Shown piece by piece: positions 26,239 to 33,482 of a DNA stretch of 36,102 bases. This stretch comes from Candidatus Aenigmatarchaeota archaeon. Its GTDB lineage: Archaea; Aenigmatarchaeota; Aenigmatarchaeia; QMZP01. Both the position numbers and the translations under genes were made by a program. Each line of letters begins with the position of its first letter. Position 1 is the stretch's first letter. The notes under the pieces are model-generated. The model ran no database searches. It was given only the letters and a program-made list of their open reading frames with translations, and was not told where the DNA came from. The stretch lies in contig DAOUYM010000001.1 in assembly GCA_030666115.1 (NCBI GenBank), positions 1-36,102 on the forward strand. Direction: 5' to 3'.

Positions 26239-26877
26239 TTAACCTCCGAAATCTATCCTTATCGATTTGCCCATGGTGAGCTTAAGGTACATGGACTTTA
26301 TGTTGGTCCTTCCCTTGGGAAGCTTGTCCTTTATGGCGTTGTAAACAGCCTCCACGTTCCTTGCAATCTTCTCGTCCTCCATCTTGTCTGTTCCCACAGA
26401 AACATGAACAACCGGGCTGTCCTTGATTGTAATCCTTATGGATTTCCTGGCCTTCATCACAAACGGCAGAATGTCGATCTTGGGTGGTACAGGCTTCGGA
26501 ACCTTGCCCCTTGGTCCCAATATCACACCAAAACTCTTTCCTATCAGAGGCATCAGCGAAATCTCCCCAAAGAACCAGTCGTAGTCGTTAGCGATCTTCT
26601 TTAACTCCTTCTTGTTCTTGACAAGGCCTGGTATTTCTGCCTTCTTTATAACCAGGTCAGCGTGCTTCTTGGCCTCGTTTTCCAGGGTATCAGCTATGAA
26701 CACGACCTTAAGGTCCTTGCCTCTACCCTCTGGTAGCATGAACTCGAAATTGAACCTGTTTTCAGGCCTCTTAAGATTAAGCCCTTTCAGGTTAACAGAA
26801 AAATCCCAGGTTTGTGTGAACTTCCTGGCCCTTGAACCTTCTCTTGCTTCCTTTATCTTATCAATAATCTTCTGCAT
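26239..26877 (-). CDS. rpl1: Ribosomal protein aL1
   Basis: 212 residues from ATG 26877, the usual length. Recognised by the N-terminal KIKEAREGSRARKFTQTWD, the central PLIGKSFGVILGPRGKVPKP and the C-terminal LTMGKSIRIDFGG. It forms the L1 stalk at the ribosomal E site and in methanogens also represses its own mRNA (known). ATG 26877 has GGAGGAT five to ten bases upstream; an upstream in-frame ATG 26907 would bury that site in the coding region. A TATA box near 26956-26963 gives a leader of about 55 bases. Confidence 0.95.
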   Translation of the reverse strand: MQKIIDKIKEAREGSRARKFTQTWDFSVNLKGLNLKRPENRFNFEFMLPEGRGKDLKVVFIADTLENEAKKHADLVIKKAEIPGLVKNKKELKKIANDYDWFFGEISLMPLIGKSFGVILGPRGKVPKPVPPKIDILPFVMKARKSIRITIKDSPVVHVSVGTDKMEDEKIARNVEAVYNAIKDKLPKGRTNIKSMYLKLTMGKSIRIDFGG

Positions 26878-26886
26878 ATTATCCTC

Positions 26887-26898
26887 CTGCCTAGGCAG
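26887..26898. promoter_or_regulatory. Perfect palindrome in aL1 leader beside SD
   Basis: CTGCCTAGGCAG on the minus strand ends directly at the GGAGG ribosome-binding site of aL1. At the RNA level it could hide the site or act in dimer or protein binding. An aL1 autoregulatory site would be expected in this leader or early coding region, but I cannot match it to the known consensus. Confidence 0.3.
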
Positions 26899-26955
26899 TA
26901 AACCCATAAGGGCATAACGGACTGAATATGATCAGATTATATGTTTGAATGAAGG

Positions 26956-26963
26956 TATTTAAA
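26956..26963 (-). promoter_or_regulatory. TATA element of aL1-aL10-aL12 operon
   Basis: On the minus strand TTTAAATA is followed by a leader of about 55 bases to ATG 26877. This shows the L1-L10-L12 genes can be transcribed independently of the gene at 27014. Confidence 0.45.
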
Positions 26964-27013
26964 CGTTTTCTGTGCTGTATGTCGTGTAATTCCTATATGT
27001 TAACTATCTCGCC

Positions 27014-27715
27014 TTAAAGGCCCAGAACGTAGTGGGTTGCTCTTCCCTTACCCTTCCTCTTCACGAAACCCTTCTTGATGAGTTCGTTGAGCTCCCTAAG
27101 GGCGGTCTTGTCACGAACCCTGAAGGTCTTCACGTAGTTTGATGTGGTGATTTTCCTGTTCTTCCTTATCATCTTCAGTGCCCTGAACTGTCTCTCAGAG
27201 ACATCAAAGACCTTCTTTTCAATCATCCTTCTCTCTTTGACCAGAAGTTTAGCCAGCTTGTCAACTCTGTTCATAAGGACCTTCTCCCTTCCAAGTTCCT
27301 TTGAGGTCTTGTTGAGCTTGTTTTCTACCTCTATGATCTTCCTCACAACATCCCTGTAGTTGTTCTCTATCTTGTCACCCATCTCAGCCCTCTTCTTGTC
27401 CAGGTGATGGAGCCTGTTCTCGTGGGTGCTCTTGAGGTGCTTGGTGAAATCATAACTGTGGCTCAGCCATTCCATGACATTGTCTATGTCCTCTGATACC
27501 CTTTCCTGTTCTTTTTTCAGGTTCTTGCTGAATATCTCCTCTCCCAGCTTGTAAAGACCGATTATGACCAGGAACATGCCCAGAAGTACATCTATGTAAA
27601 ACACATTCACTACTATGCCTGATATCAGTGTAGTGCCGAGTATGAGGAACATCAACCAGAATATTCTGTTCCTGTGCGTACCCAGTCCGTAGATTAGCCT
27701 GTTTTCCTCATTCAT
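27014..27715 (-). CDS. Membrane-tethered coiled-coil winged-helix protein
   Basis: 233 residues. Two hydrophobic helices at about 17-60 (FWLMFLILGTTLISGIVVNVF and VLLGMFLVIIGLYKL), then a long charged coiled coil (65-165), then a C-terminal winged helix-turn-helix at about 170-233 with a recognition-like segment RVRDKTALRELNELIKKGFV and a basic wing KRKGKGRATHYVLG. It would place a DNA-binding domain at the inner membrane face. It sits between aL11 and aL1, which are normally adjacent in archaea, with its own upstream AT-rich element (CTTTAAAT near 27738-27746) and AT-rich gaps on both sides. The regulated targets are unknown. Confidence 0.75.
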   Translation of the reverse strand: MNEENRLIYGLGTHRNRIFWLMFLILGTTLISGIVVNVFYIDVLLGMFLVIIGLYKLGEEIFSKNLKKEQERVSEDIDNVMEWLSHSYDFTKHLKSTHENRLHHLDKKRAEMGDKIENNYRDVVRKIIEVENKLNKTSKELGREKVLMNRVDKLAKLLVKERRMIEKKVFDVSERQFRALKMIRKNRKITTSNYVKTFRVRDKTALRELNELIKKGFVKRKGKGRATHYVLGL

Positions 27716-27854
27716 GTAGCTATCTTATAGTAAAAACATTTAAAGCTTTTGGTAGGCCAAAACACCATATTATTGGATTATTTCTGCTTTATTCTTGTTA
27801 CATCATCGGTTTTAGTATGAAAAACGAAGAACTTTTAAGCGTCATGTTTCGGTT

Positions 27855-28481
27855 TTATTTTTTCTCGGATTCCTTCTTTTCGTCCTTCTTCTCTTCGGAC
27901 TTGGACTCGGGCTTGGCTTCAGGCTTGTCTTCTCCTTCCTTAGCCTCTTCCTTCTCCTCACCCTCTGATGGAGCCTCGCCCTCTACTGCCTTTTCTGCTT
28001 CCTTAGCTGCCTTGGCTTCCTCAGCAGCTGCCTTCTCTTCCTCGTACTTCTGGATCTCTTCTTCTGTAACAGCACCCTCGCCAACGGTTATTCCCATGCT
28101 CCTGCAGGATCCTTTGACCTGATTCACAAACGCTTCATCATCACTTCCAAACTTCTGCCTGGCAATCTTCTTGGCCTGTTCAACTGTAAGGTCGCCGACC
28201 CTCTTCTTTCCGGGCTCTTCAGAAGCTTTAGCAAGACCTAGCTCCTTCTTAACCAGGGCTGCTATTGGAGGTGACCCCACCTCAACCTCAAACTCCCTGG
28301 TCTCGGTGTCAATAGTAACCTTGACTGGAACCTTCATTCCTGCAAGGTCCTTGGTCTTTTCATTTATCTTGGCTATCACATCTCCGATGTTGACCTTGAG
28401 TGGCCCTAAAGCAGGTCCTAGAGGCGGGCCTGCCGATGCCTTGCCACCTTCGACCATTGCATCGACTGTCTGTTTAGCCAT
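27855..28481 (-). CDS. rpl11: Ribosomal protein aL11 with acidic/Lys tail
   Basis: 208 residues. Recognised by VEGGKASAGPPLGPALGPLKVN at the start and the C-domain GSCRSMGITVGE near 135. It binds the GTPase-associated 23S rRNA region. Typical archaeal aL11 ends shortly after that; here about 65 extra residues rich in Glu, Lys and Ala follow. ATG 28481 is preferred, with GAGGA about ten bases upstream; an in-frame ATG 28490 overlaps the Spt5 stop (ATGA). Confidence 0.94.
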   Translation of the reverse strand: MAKQTVDAMVEGGKASAGPPLGPALGPLKVNIGDVIAKINEKTKDLAGMKVPVKVTIDTETREFEVEVGSPPIAALVKKELGLAKASEEPGKKRVGDLTVEQAKKIARQKFGSDDEAFVNQVKGSCRSMGITVGEGAVTEEEIQKYEEEKAAAEEAKAAKEAEKAVEGEAPSEGEEKEEAKEGEDKPEAKPESKSEEKKDEKKESEKK

Positions 28482-28486
28482 AGAAA

Positions 28487-29662
28487 TCATTCCTCGTTCT
28501 CTTCTTTCTTCTCTTTTTTCTTCGCCTCTTCTCTACCCTCTTCTTCAGTTCCTTCGGTTTCAGCCTCTTTGGTTTCAGCCTCTTTGGTTGGCTCCTGTGA
28601 CGGCTCAGGGGTTTCTTGAGCTGGTTCTTCCTGTACTGGTTCCTCCTGTACCGGCTCCTTTTGTTCTGCTTCAGGTTCTGGTTCCGGCTCTGGCTCGGGT
28701 GTTGGTGTTGGTTCGGGCTCGGGTTTTAATTCAGTTTCCGGTTCAGGTGCTTCAGGAATTGTTTCAGTCGGTTCGGTGGGTTCGGTGGGTTCGGTGGGTT
28801 CAGTGGATTCGATTGGTTCACTTGGTTCAGTTGGTTCCTTGGCTTCCTCGGCTGGCTCATCGACCGGCTTCTCGATCGTTTCCTCGGCCGTCTCATCGGC
28901 TGTCTCCTCTATTGGTGGCTCCTGTACGGGTTCCTGTGCCGGTTCCTCTGCCCGGGTTTCGGGCTCTTCTATTGGGGATTCTTCTGGCGCTTCTGCTGGA
29001 ACCTCCTCTACTGTCTCCTCTTTGGACGTCTCTGGGGGTTCCGCCGGCTTCTCTTCAGACGTCTCCGGCTCATCAATATCAAAAACTGACTTCTCCTCTT
29101 CTGCTGGCGTCTCTTTTGAGGCCTCTTCTGATTCCTCTTTCTCCGGTTCAGACGACCCGGTTTCAGCGGGTCTTGTCTCTACCCTGATGTCCTCCTTTGG
29201 CTCTTCCTTGTCCTCTTCCGCATCACTTGGACCTCTTTTTATGATCTTTATGAACTCAGTCGCAATCGTGACTGGTATTGGGATGGAAGCGTCCATCAGC
29301 TCGATTGTAACTTCGTCTTTTACAGGATCAACCCTGGTCACCTTCCCGTTCTCCCCTCTGAACGGTCCGCCAATAATCTCAACCACACTTTCCTTATTAA
29401 CCCTTATCCTGTCTTTCTTGAGCTCCAGGAAGTGCTTTATTTCATCAAGGTTGATGGGTTTCTCTATTATCCCTCTTATGTGCATCAGTCCCTGGACAGC
29501 CTTGTGTATGGCCCCGGAACTGCCCTCTGCAAAAACATAACCCTTTATCTCTGCCGGGTGAACTATCGCCTTAACAGGGAGGTTTTGTGTCCTGACATTG
29601 CTTGACATTATGTCAATCACAATATCCTCTCTCCCTGAAGTAGTTCTTACAGCATATATCAT
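28487..29662 (-). CDS. spt5: Transcription elongation factor Spt5 (NusG) with very long acidic tail
   Basis: 391 residues; archaeal Spt5 is usually about 150. Residues 1-85 are the NGN domain (IYAVRTTSGREDIVIDIM), which contacts RNA polymerase. Residues 90-140 are the KOW domain (VVEIIGGPFRGENGKVTRVD). About 245 residues of low-complexity Glu/Pro/Thr sequence follow, including EPT repeats and EPEPEP runs, ending in a Glu/Lys stretch. ATG 29662 is preferred over GTG 29671 because AGGTG lies a few bases upstream and the SecE stop is one base before. The tail has no family I recognise. Confidence 0.93.
   Translation of the reverse strand: MIYAVRTTSGREDIVIDIMSSNVRTQNLPVKAIVHPAEIKGYVFAEGSSGAIHKAVQGLMHIRGIIEKPINLDEIKHFLELKKDRIRVNKESVVEIIGGPFRGENGKVTRVDPVKDEVTIELMDASIPIPVTIATEFIKIIKRGPSDAEEDKEEPKEDIRVETRPAETGSSEPEKEESEEASKETPAEEEKSVFDIDEPETSEEKPAEPPETSKEETVEEVPAEAPEESPIEEPETRAEEPAQEPVQEPPIEETADETAEETIEKPVDEPAEEAKEPTEPSEPIESTEPTEPTEPTEPTETIPEAPEPETELKPEPEPTPTPEPEPEPEPEAEQKEPVQEEPVQEEPAQETPEPSQEPTKEAETKEAETEGTEEEGREEAKKKEKKEENEE
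28771..28806. repeat. Nine-base tandem repeat in Spt5 tail
   Basis: Four consecutive units of GTTCGGTGG (the last with one change), then degenerate copies to about 28835. On the coding strand they give an EPT tract. The repeat probably arose by slippage. Confidence 0.85.
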
Positions 29663-29663
29663 A

Positions 29664-29867
29664 TCAAACACCTGGCAATCCTAAAAGATTCGGGACAAGT
29701 ACTGCAATTAAGAATATCAGGAATCCCACTATCCCTATAAGAACGATTCCGAGAGCACATATCTTCGTGGAAGTAAGGAATTCCTCCTTCCCGGGCTTCC
29801 TTGAAATACGCAGAACCCGTCTATACTCCCTTATTTTCTCTTTTATGTTTATGTTCATTATGTTCAT
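29664..29867 (-). CDS. secE: Protein translocase subunit SecE/Sec61-gamma
   Basis: 67 residues, usual size. A short amphipathic helix (EKIREYRRVLRISRKPGKEEF) is followed by one transmembrane helix (ALGIVLIGIVGFLIFLIAVLV). It clamps the SecY pore in the membrane. It is first in the SecE-Spt5-L11 operon, the standard archaeal order, and its stop lies one base before the Spt5 ATG. AGGGATTG precedes the ATG. An in-frame ATG at 29858 is a possible alternative. Confidence 0.92.
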   Translation of the reverse strand: MNIMNINIKEKIREYRRVLRISRKPGKEEFLTSTKICALGIVLIGIVGFLIFLIAVLVPNLLGLPGV

Positions 29868-29888
29868 ATCAATCCCTGTTTGTTAAAA

Positions 29889-29898
29889 GATATATATA
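29889..29898 (-). promoter_or_regulatory. TATA element of SecE-Spt5-L11 operon
   Basis: On the minus strand TTATATATAT is about 25 bases before the SecE ATG at 29867, giving a very short leader. Confidence 0.45.
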
Positions 29899-29950
29899 AG
29901 TGTTGCTTTTTTAATGTTTTGTCTCGGTTGCTTTTAAATAAAGACCAAGG

Positions 29951-31015
29951 CTAGATGTTCCTCTCGATCAGGAAGTCTGCAAACGCCTTCAGCTTCTTCT
30001 TGGCCTCGGATTCCTCAAGAATCGGTTCTATCTCCTTCCAGGCATCTGATACCAGGTTCCTGGCAACCCCCTTCGCATACCTTATCGAATCATACTTCTT
30101 CAGGATATCCAGCGCCTCCTTTATCATGGCATTGTCCCTCGTATGCGTTCCCAGGATCTCGATAAGGCGCTTCCTGTCCTTTTCGTCTGCCTTCTTAAGG
30201 GTGTGGATCACCATGAGCGTACGCTTGCCCTCTGTAATGTCGTCACCATATCCTTTCTTCTTCTGGAATTCCTCACCGCTTGCACTGAGTATGTCGTCCT
30301 GTATCTGGAACGCCACGCCAATGGACTCAGCGAACATTCCTATCTTCTCCTCCTGTTCCTCGGTCCCTCCGGAAAGCGCAACAGCGAGCTTGACTGACAT
30401 CCTGGCAAGTGTTCCTGTCTTGCAGGAGCACATCTGCAGGTATTGCTTCTCTGTCACCCCATCCACTTTGCCCTTATGCCACCAGATATCCAGCCCCTGG
30501 CCAAGACTCAGGCTTATCATATCCATGATGTATATTTCGTACGCCCTGACAAGGGTTTCGGAATCGAACCTGTCCTTGTTCTTAATTAGTATCGAAAACG
30601 GGATGTAGTACATGAAGTTTCCTGTGTTTATCGCGACGTCCGTCCCGTATATCTTATGTGTAGAGGGCTTGCCTCTCCTCATCTCTGAGAGATCTTCAAC
30701 ATCATCAATCATCAGGGTTCCGTTGTGAATTATCTCTGGTATTACGACAAAATCCTGTATCTTCTCCGTATCCCCGCCAAGGGCCTCTGCAACCAGAAGG
30801 AACAGAACAGGTCTCCACCTCTTGCCTCCCCTGTTGAGCAGGTCCCAGACAGGTTCTGTTATTGACTTGTTTATGGAGTCTATGTCGTATTCGTATCTGG
30901 TCTTGCCAAGTATATTGTCAATGTAATCACTATCCAGCACATTGGGGAAGTGTTCTCTTATCTTTGCGTCTATTACGTGCCTTTTCTCCTCAAGGAACTT
31001 GATTATGTCATCCAT
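29951..31015 (-). CDS. idsA: Polyprenyl (geranylgeranyl/farnesyl) diphosphate synthase
   Basis: 354 residues of the all-helical trans-prenyltransferase family. GGKRWRP is at about 63-69. The first Asp-rich motif DDVED is at 104-108 and is followed by MRRGKPSTH. The second is the reduced form QDDIL near residue 237, then GDDITEGKRT. It elongates DMAPP with IPP to make the C20 chains of archaeal ether lipids. It links functionally to the mevalonate operon at 8599-11257. Product length cannot be set with confidence. It is divergent from the KaiC-like gene. Confidence 0.92.
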   Translation of the reverse strand: MDDIIKFLEEKRHVIDAKIREHFPNVLDSDYIDNILGKTRYEYDIDSINKSITEPVWDLLNRGGKRWRPVLFLLVAEALGGDTEKIQDFVVIPEIIHNGTLMIDDVEDLSEMRRGKPSTHKIYGTDVAINTGNFMYYIPFSILIKNKDRFDSETLVRAYEIYIMDMISLSLGQGLDIWWHKGKVDGVTEKQYLQMCSCKTGTLARMSVKLAVALSGGTEEQEEKIGMFAESIGVAFQIQDDILSASGEEFQKKKGYGDDITEGKRTLMVIHTLKKADEKDRKRLIEILGTHTRDNAMIKEALDILKKYDSIRYAKGVARNLVSDAWKEIEPILEESEAKKKLKAFADFLIERNI

Positions 31016-31085
31016 GCTTTCATTTGGAATGGAAAGTTTTAAAAGTGTAAGGAAAGTTTATTAACCCCGAAAATAAATACAGAAT

Positions 31086-31763
31086 ATGGTTATAAGCAGG
31101 ACAGAGTCTGGAATACCTGGTCTGGATAACCTTATAAACGGTGGTTTCATCCGGGATTCTGTTGTTCTGGTAACAGGTGAGGCAGGAACAGGGAAAACGA
31201 TATTCTGTTCACAGTTTCTCTGGCACGGACTTAAGAAAGGGGAGACGTGCATATTCATAACCCTGGAGGAGAACCCAGAGGACATAAAGGAAGACGTCAA
31301 GACGTTCGGATGGGACTTTGATAAATACGAGCAAAAGGGACTTTTCAGGCTGATTTACCACGACCCGGCACAGGTGAACAACCTGGGATCAGTGATAATA
31401 GATGAGATAAAGAGTCTGAAGGCCAAGAGGCTGGTCATAGACTCAACCTCCCTGATAGGAATGAACATACAGGACGTGTCCCAGGTAAGGAAGATACTCT
31501 ACAACGTAATCAATGTGATAAAGAAGAGCAATTGCACTGCACTCATAACAGCAGAGATACCAGAGGGCACGAAGGGACTGTCGAGGTTCGGGGTTGAGGA
31601 GTTCGTGGTTGATGGTATTATTGTTCTGAACTACCTGGAATATGCAGCAGGCGGCCTGGACAGGTCATTAATCGTGAGGAAAATGAGAAGAACCGACCAT
31701 GGAAAAGATATTTATCCTGTGGGGATAGGTCCGAAAGGGGTTACAGTAAAACCAGTTGAATGA
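31086..31763 (+). CDS. KaiC/RadA-like RecA-fold ATPase
   Basis: 225 residues, a single KaiC domain. The N-terminus TESGIPGLDNLINGGFIRDS is typical, Walker A GEAGTGKT is at residues 31-38, the catalytic Glu pair is in TLEEN (61-62), and Walker B is RLVIDST near 118. A short form without a second domain. Archaeal single-domain KaiC proteins act in signalling, motility (FlaH/ArlH) or unknown regulatory roles. No archaellum genes are near, so it is not assigned as ArlH. The CBS-domain gene follows after about 70 bases with its own TATA-like region. Confidence 0.88.
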   Translation: MVISRTESGIPGLDNLINGGFIRDSVVLVTGEAGTGKTIFCSQFLWHGLKKGETCIFITLEENPEDIKEDVKTFGWDFDKYEQKGLFRLIYHDPAQVNNLGSVIIDEIKSLKAKRLVIDSTSLIGMNIQDVSQVRKILYNVINVIKKSNCTALITAEIPEGTKGLSRFGVEEFVVDGIIVLNYLEYAAGGLDRSLIVRKMRRTDHGKDIYPVGIGPKGVTVKPVE

Positions 31764-31835
31764 TTGTTTCTTGTGGGGTGTGAATAATTTTATAAGCTAC
31801 AAAATCATTAATATTATAACCAGGTGATCGTTATT

Positions 31836-32357
31836 GTGAAGGTAAAAGAGATAATGAAGAAATCTGTTATAACAATTGATCCTGGCCTGACAATATACGA
31901 CGTGGCCAAGATAATGACCAACAACAAGATAGGTTCTGTTATAATAATGGATAAGTCAAAGCCGGTGGGCATAGTCACTGACGATGATATAGTTGGGACC
32001 ATTGCCATGGGGAAGGATCCCAAGAAGATCAGGGTTGATAAGCTCAAGAAAAGGCTGAGGTTCGTCACCGCGTCCCCTGATGATAATGTACTAAAGGTGA
32101 CCAAGAAGATGGTCAAGACAGGGATTAAGAGAGTTCCTGTGATAGAGAAAGGCAAGCTTGTTGGTATAGTCTCTGACAAGGAGCTTCTGCTCATATCGCC
32201 AGAACTCATAAATATTCTGTCAGAGAAGCTGAAGATCAGGGTTGATTCTGTTGCACAGGTTGACCAGGAAATATCAGGGATATGTGAAAGATGCGAAGCC
32301 TACTCAGACAACCTCAGGAACATTGACGGTAGATGGTTCTGCGAGGATTGTAGGTAA
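31836..32357 (+). CDS. CBS-domain pair with C-terminal zinc ribbon
   Basis: 173 residues. Two CBS motifs at about 1-60 (IMKKSVITIDPGLTIYDVAK, IGSVIIMDKSKPVGIVTDDD) and 70-130 (VTASPDDNVLKVTKKM, RVPVIEKGKLVGIVSDKE) form one Bateman module, which senses adenine nucleotides in many proteins. The C-terminus has CERC and CEDC, a small zinc ribbon. GTG 31836 is preferred because AGGTGAT lies seven bases upstream; GTG 31824 would overlap it. It could regulate a partner enzyme or bind nucleic acid; unknown. Confidence 0.88.
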   Translation: MKVKEIMKKSVITIDPGLTIYDVAKIMTNNKIGSVIIMDKSKPVGIVTDDDIVGTIAMGKDPKKIRVDKLKKRLRFVTASPDDNVLKVTKKMVKTGIKRVPVIEKGKLVGIVSDKELLLISPELINILSEKLKIRVDSVAQVDQEISGICERCEAYSDNLRNIDGRWFCEDCR

Positions 32358-32373
32358 CGTGGTTAACTATGGT

Positions 32374-33267
32374 TTATGGGTAATTGTAGAAATCAACTAT
32401 TTCTCCACTACTATCCTTTAAGGTAGCGTTGTCACCATCGTTGTTCCACATGTAGGAATTGCTCTGCCAGAACAGTGTGGTCTCATTATCCTCTCCATAA
32501 CCCCTGTGCAGCCTAACCTTTCCGTTTATCATGAACCATTCCGGGAAGGTGTATACGTGCTTCTCCATCCAGTCACTCAGGGTCCAGCCGGCCATTACCA
32601 CATTGTACCCATCTAGCTCGACCCACTCCTCTACTTCATCCAAATCGGTTATCATCACATCACCAACCTGCTCTTCAAGGCAATCGTTAGGGCAGTTGTT
32701 CTCGTCTTCGCCCTCTTCACACTCCAGGTTGCCGCAGCAGGGCAGAGTGGCATCATAAACGCAATACTTCAAATCGTAGTCGTAATAGTCCTGGGTACAT
32801 GGGTCATTGTCATTACACACCGGGCAGTCTGGTGATCCTGGATACTCGCCCTGCTCGCATATGCCATTACCGTCACAAAAAAGCTCTATCACACACCCGC
32901 ACTTCTCCTCATCAAGAGACTTGCACTCAGTTGGATCGCAGTAGATGTCACACCCCGTCACTTGGGTCTCCTCTATCTCATGTCCTGTGCAATCCGGCTT
33001 GCATGGCATGCAGTCGCCTGTGTCCGAGTCGCATGGGTTGACGCATGTTGACACGAATCCGTCCGGACAGGTTGTTATGATTTCCCCACAAACAGCATCG
33101 GGGCAGAGATCTGTCTCCTTTGTTTCCTCATCTAGCGCGGTTTGTGCATTGCCTGTTGTTTCGGCTGGCTCAGCATCCTTGGTGATGGTTTCTGTTACAT
33201 CACCCGTCTGTGTGCATCCAGATATAATAATCAGGAGTATAATGAGCATTAATAAATAAAGCTTCAT
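32374..33267 (-). CDS. Cys-rich lipoprotein with lamin-tail domain
   Basis: 297 residues. Signal with lipobox ISGC at Cys18. Residues 20-60 are a Thr/Glu-rich linker. Residues 60-200 hold many Cys, including FCDGNGICEQGEYPGSPDC and CGNLECEEGEDENNCPNDC, the same CGxxxCxxGExxxxC pattern as the 1,132-aa surface protein. Residues 205-297 match a lamin-tail domain: DEVEEWVELDGYNVVMAGWTLSD, then the NNDGDNATLKDSSGEIVDFYNY end. It would be lipid-anchored on the outer face of the membrane. Lamin-tail domains occur in secreted prokaryotic proteins, sometimes with nucleases; no nuclease is present here. Confidence 0.85.
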   Translation of the reverse strand: MKLYLLMLIILLIIISGCTQTGDVTETITKDAEPAETTGNAQTALDEETKETDLCPDAVCGEIITTCPDGFVSTCVNPCDSDTGDCMPCKPDCTGHEIEETQVTGCDIYCDPTECKSLDEEKCGCVIELFCDGNGICEQGEYPGSPDCPVCNDNDPCTQDYYDYDLKYCVYDATLPCCGNLECEEGEDENNCPNDCLEEQVGDVMITDLDEVEEWVELDGYNVVMAGWTLSDWMEKHVYTFPEWFMINGKVRLHRGYGEDNETTLFWQSNSYMWNNDGDNATLKDSSGEIVDFYNYP

Positions 33268-33301
33268 AAAACATTTTTGATTCGAAGTCTAATAAATAGT
33301 G

Positions 33302-33307
33302 TTTAAA
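33302..33307 (+). promoter_or_regulatory. TATA element of tRNA-Arg gene
   Basis: TTTAAA starts 24 bases before the mature tRNA 5' end. Confidence 0.4.
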
Positions 33308-33325
33308 CCCAATCTTAAGATATCA

Positions 33326-33445
33326 GGGCCCGTAGCTCAGCTGGATAGAGCGCTTGCCTCCTAAGCAAGAAGTCGGGGGTTCGAATAGGACGATGGCTTA
33401 TTAGCTGAATCGAGCCATCCTTCCAAGAGAATCCCTCCGGGCCCG
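33326..33445 (+). tRNA. tRNA-Arg (anticodon CCU) interrupted in the T loop
   Basis: The acceptor stem GGGCCCG/CGGGCCC pairs in all seven positions (33326-33332 with 33438-33444). D stem GCTC/GAGC. Anticodon stem CTTGC/GCAAG with loop CTCCTAA, so anticodon CCT at 33360-33362. T stem GGGGG (33375-33379) with CCCTC (33433-33437), one G-U pair. The T loop TTCGAAT is complete at 33380-33386, but 46 bases separate it from the 3' T-stem strand. Removing them gives a perfect 74-base tRNA. Discriminator G; CCA is not encoded. There is no intron at the usual 37/38 site. Confidence 0.93.
33386..33431 (+). other. 46-nt intron in tRNA-Arg T loop
   Basis: The boundary is ambiguous within AAT, present at both ends; the cut shown is between positions 59 and 60 (AA|T). 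Inside, GATGGCT (33392-33398) pairs with AGCCATC (33413-33419). The T stem can serve as the outer helix, with AAT bulges on each strand and a weak central helix (TTCG against AGAG, three of four pairs counting a wobble). This resembles a relaxed bulge-helix-bulge of the archaeal splicing endonuclease. Confidence 0.75.
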
Positions 33446-33482
33446 TTCAAACTTTTTAACCTTTCGGTGCATATAATAAACT

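Noticed and set aside
28771..28835. Short tandem repeats as a possible CRISPR array
   Set aside because: Units are nine bases, contiguous, lack spacers and stay in the Spt5 frame.
28171..29187. 338- and 254-codon frames antisense to aL11 and Spt5
   Set aside because: The repetitive Ser/Gly/Val and Leu/Pro sequence is produced by the complement of the acidic tail repeats.
31086..31763. KaiC-like ATPase as the archaellum ATPase regulator ArlH
   Set aside because: No archaellin, ArlI or ArlJ genes flank it; the assignment would rest only on fold.
33326..33445. Interrupted tRNA as a pseudogene or integration site
   Set aside because: Every helix pairs perfectly once 46 bases are removed, and no integrase or tRNA-end duplication is present.
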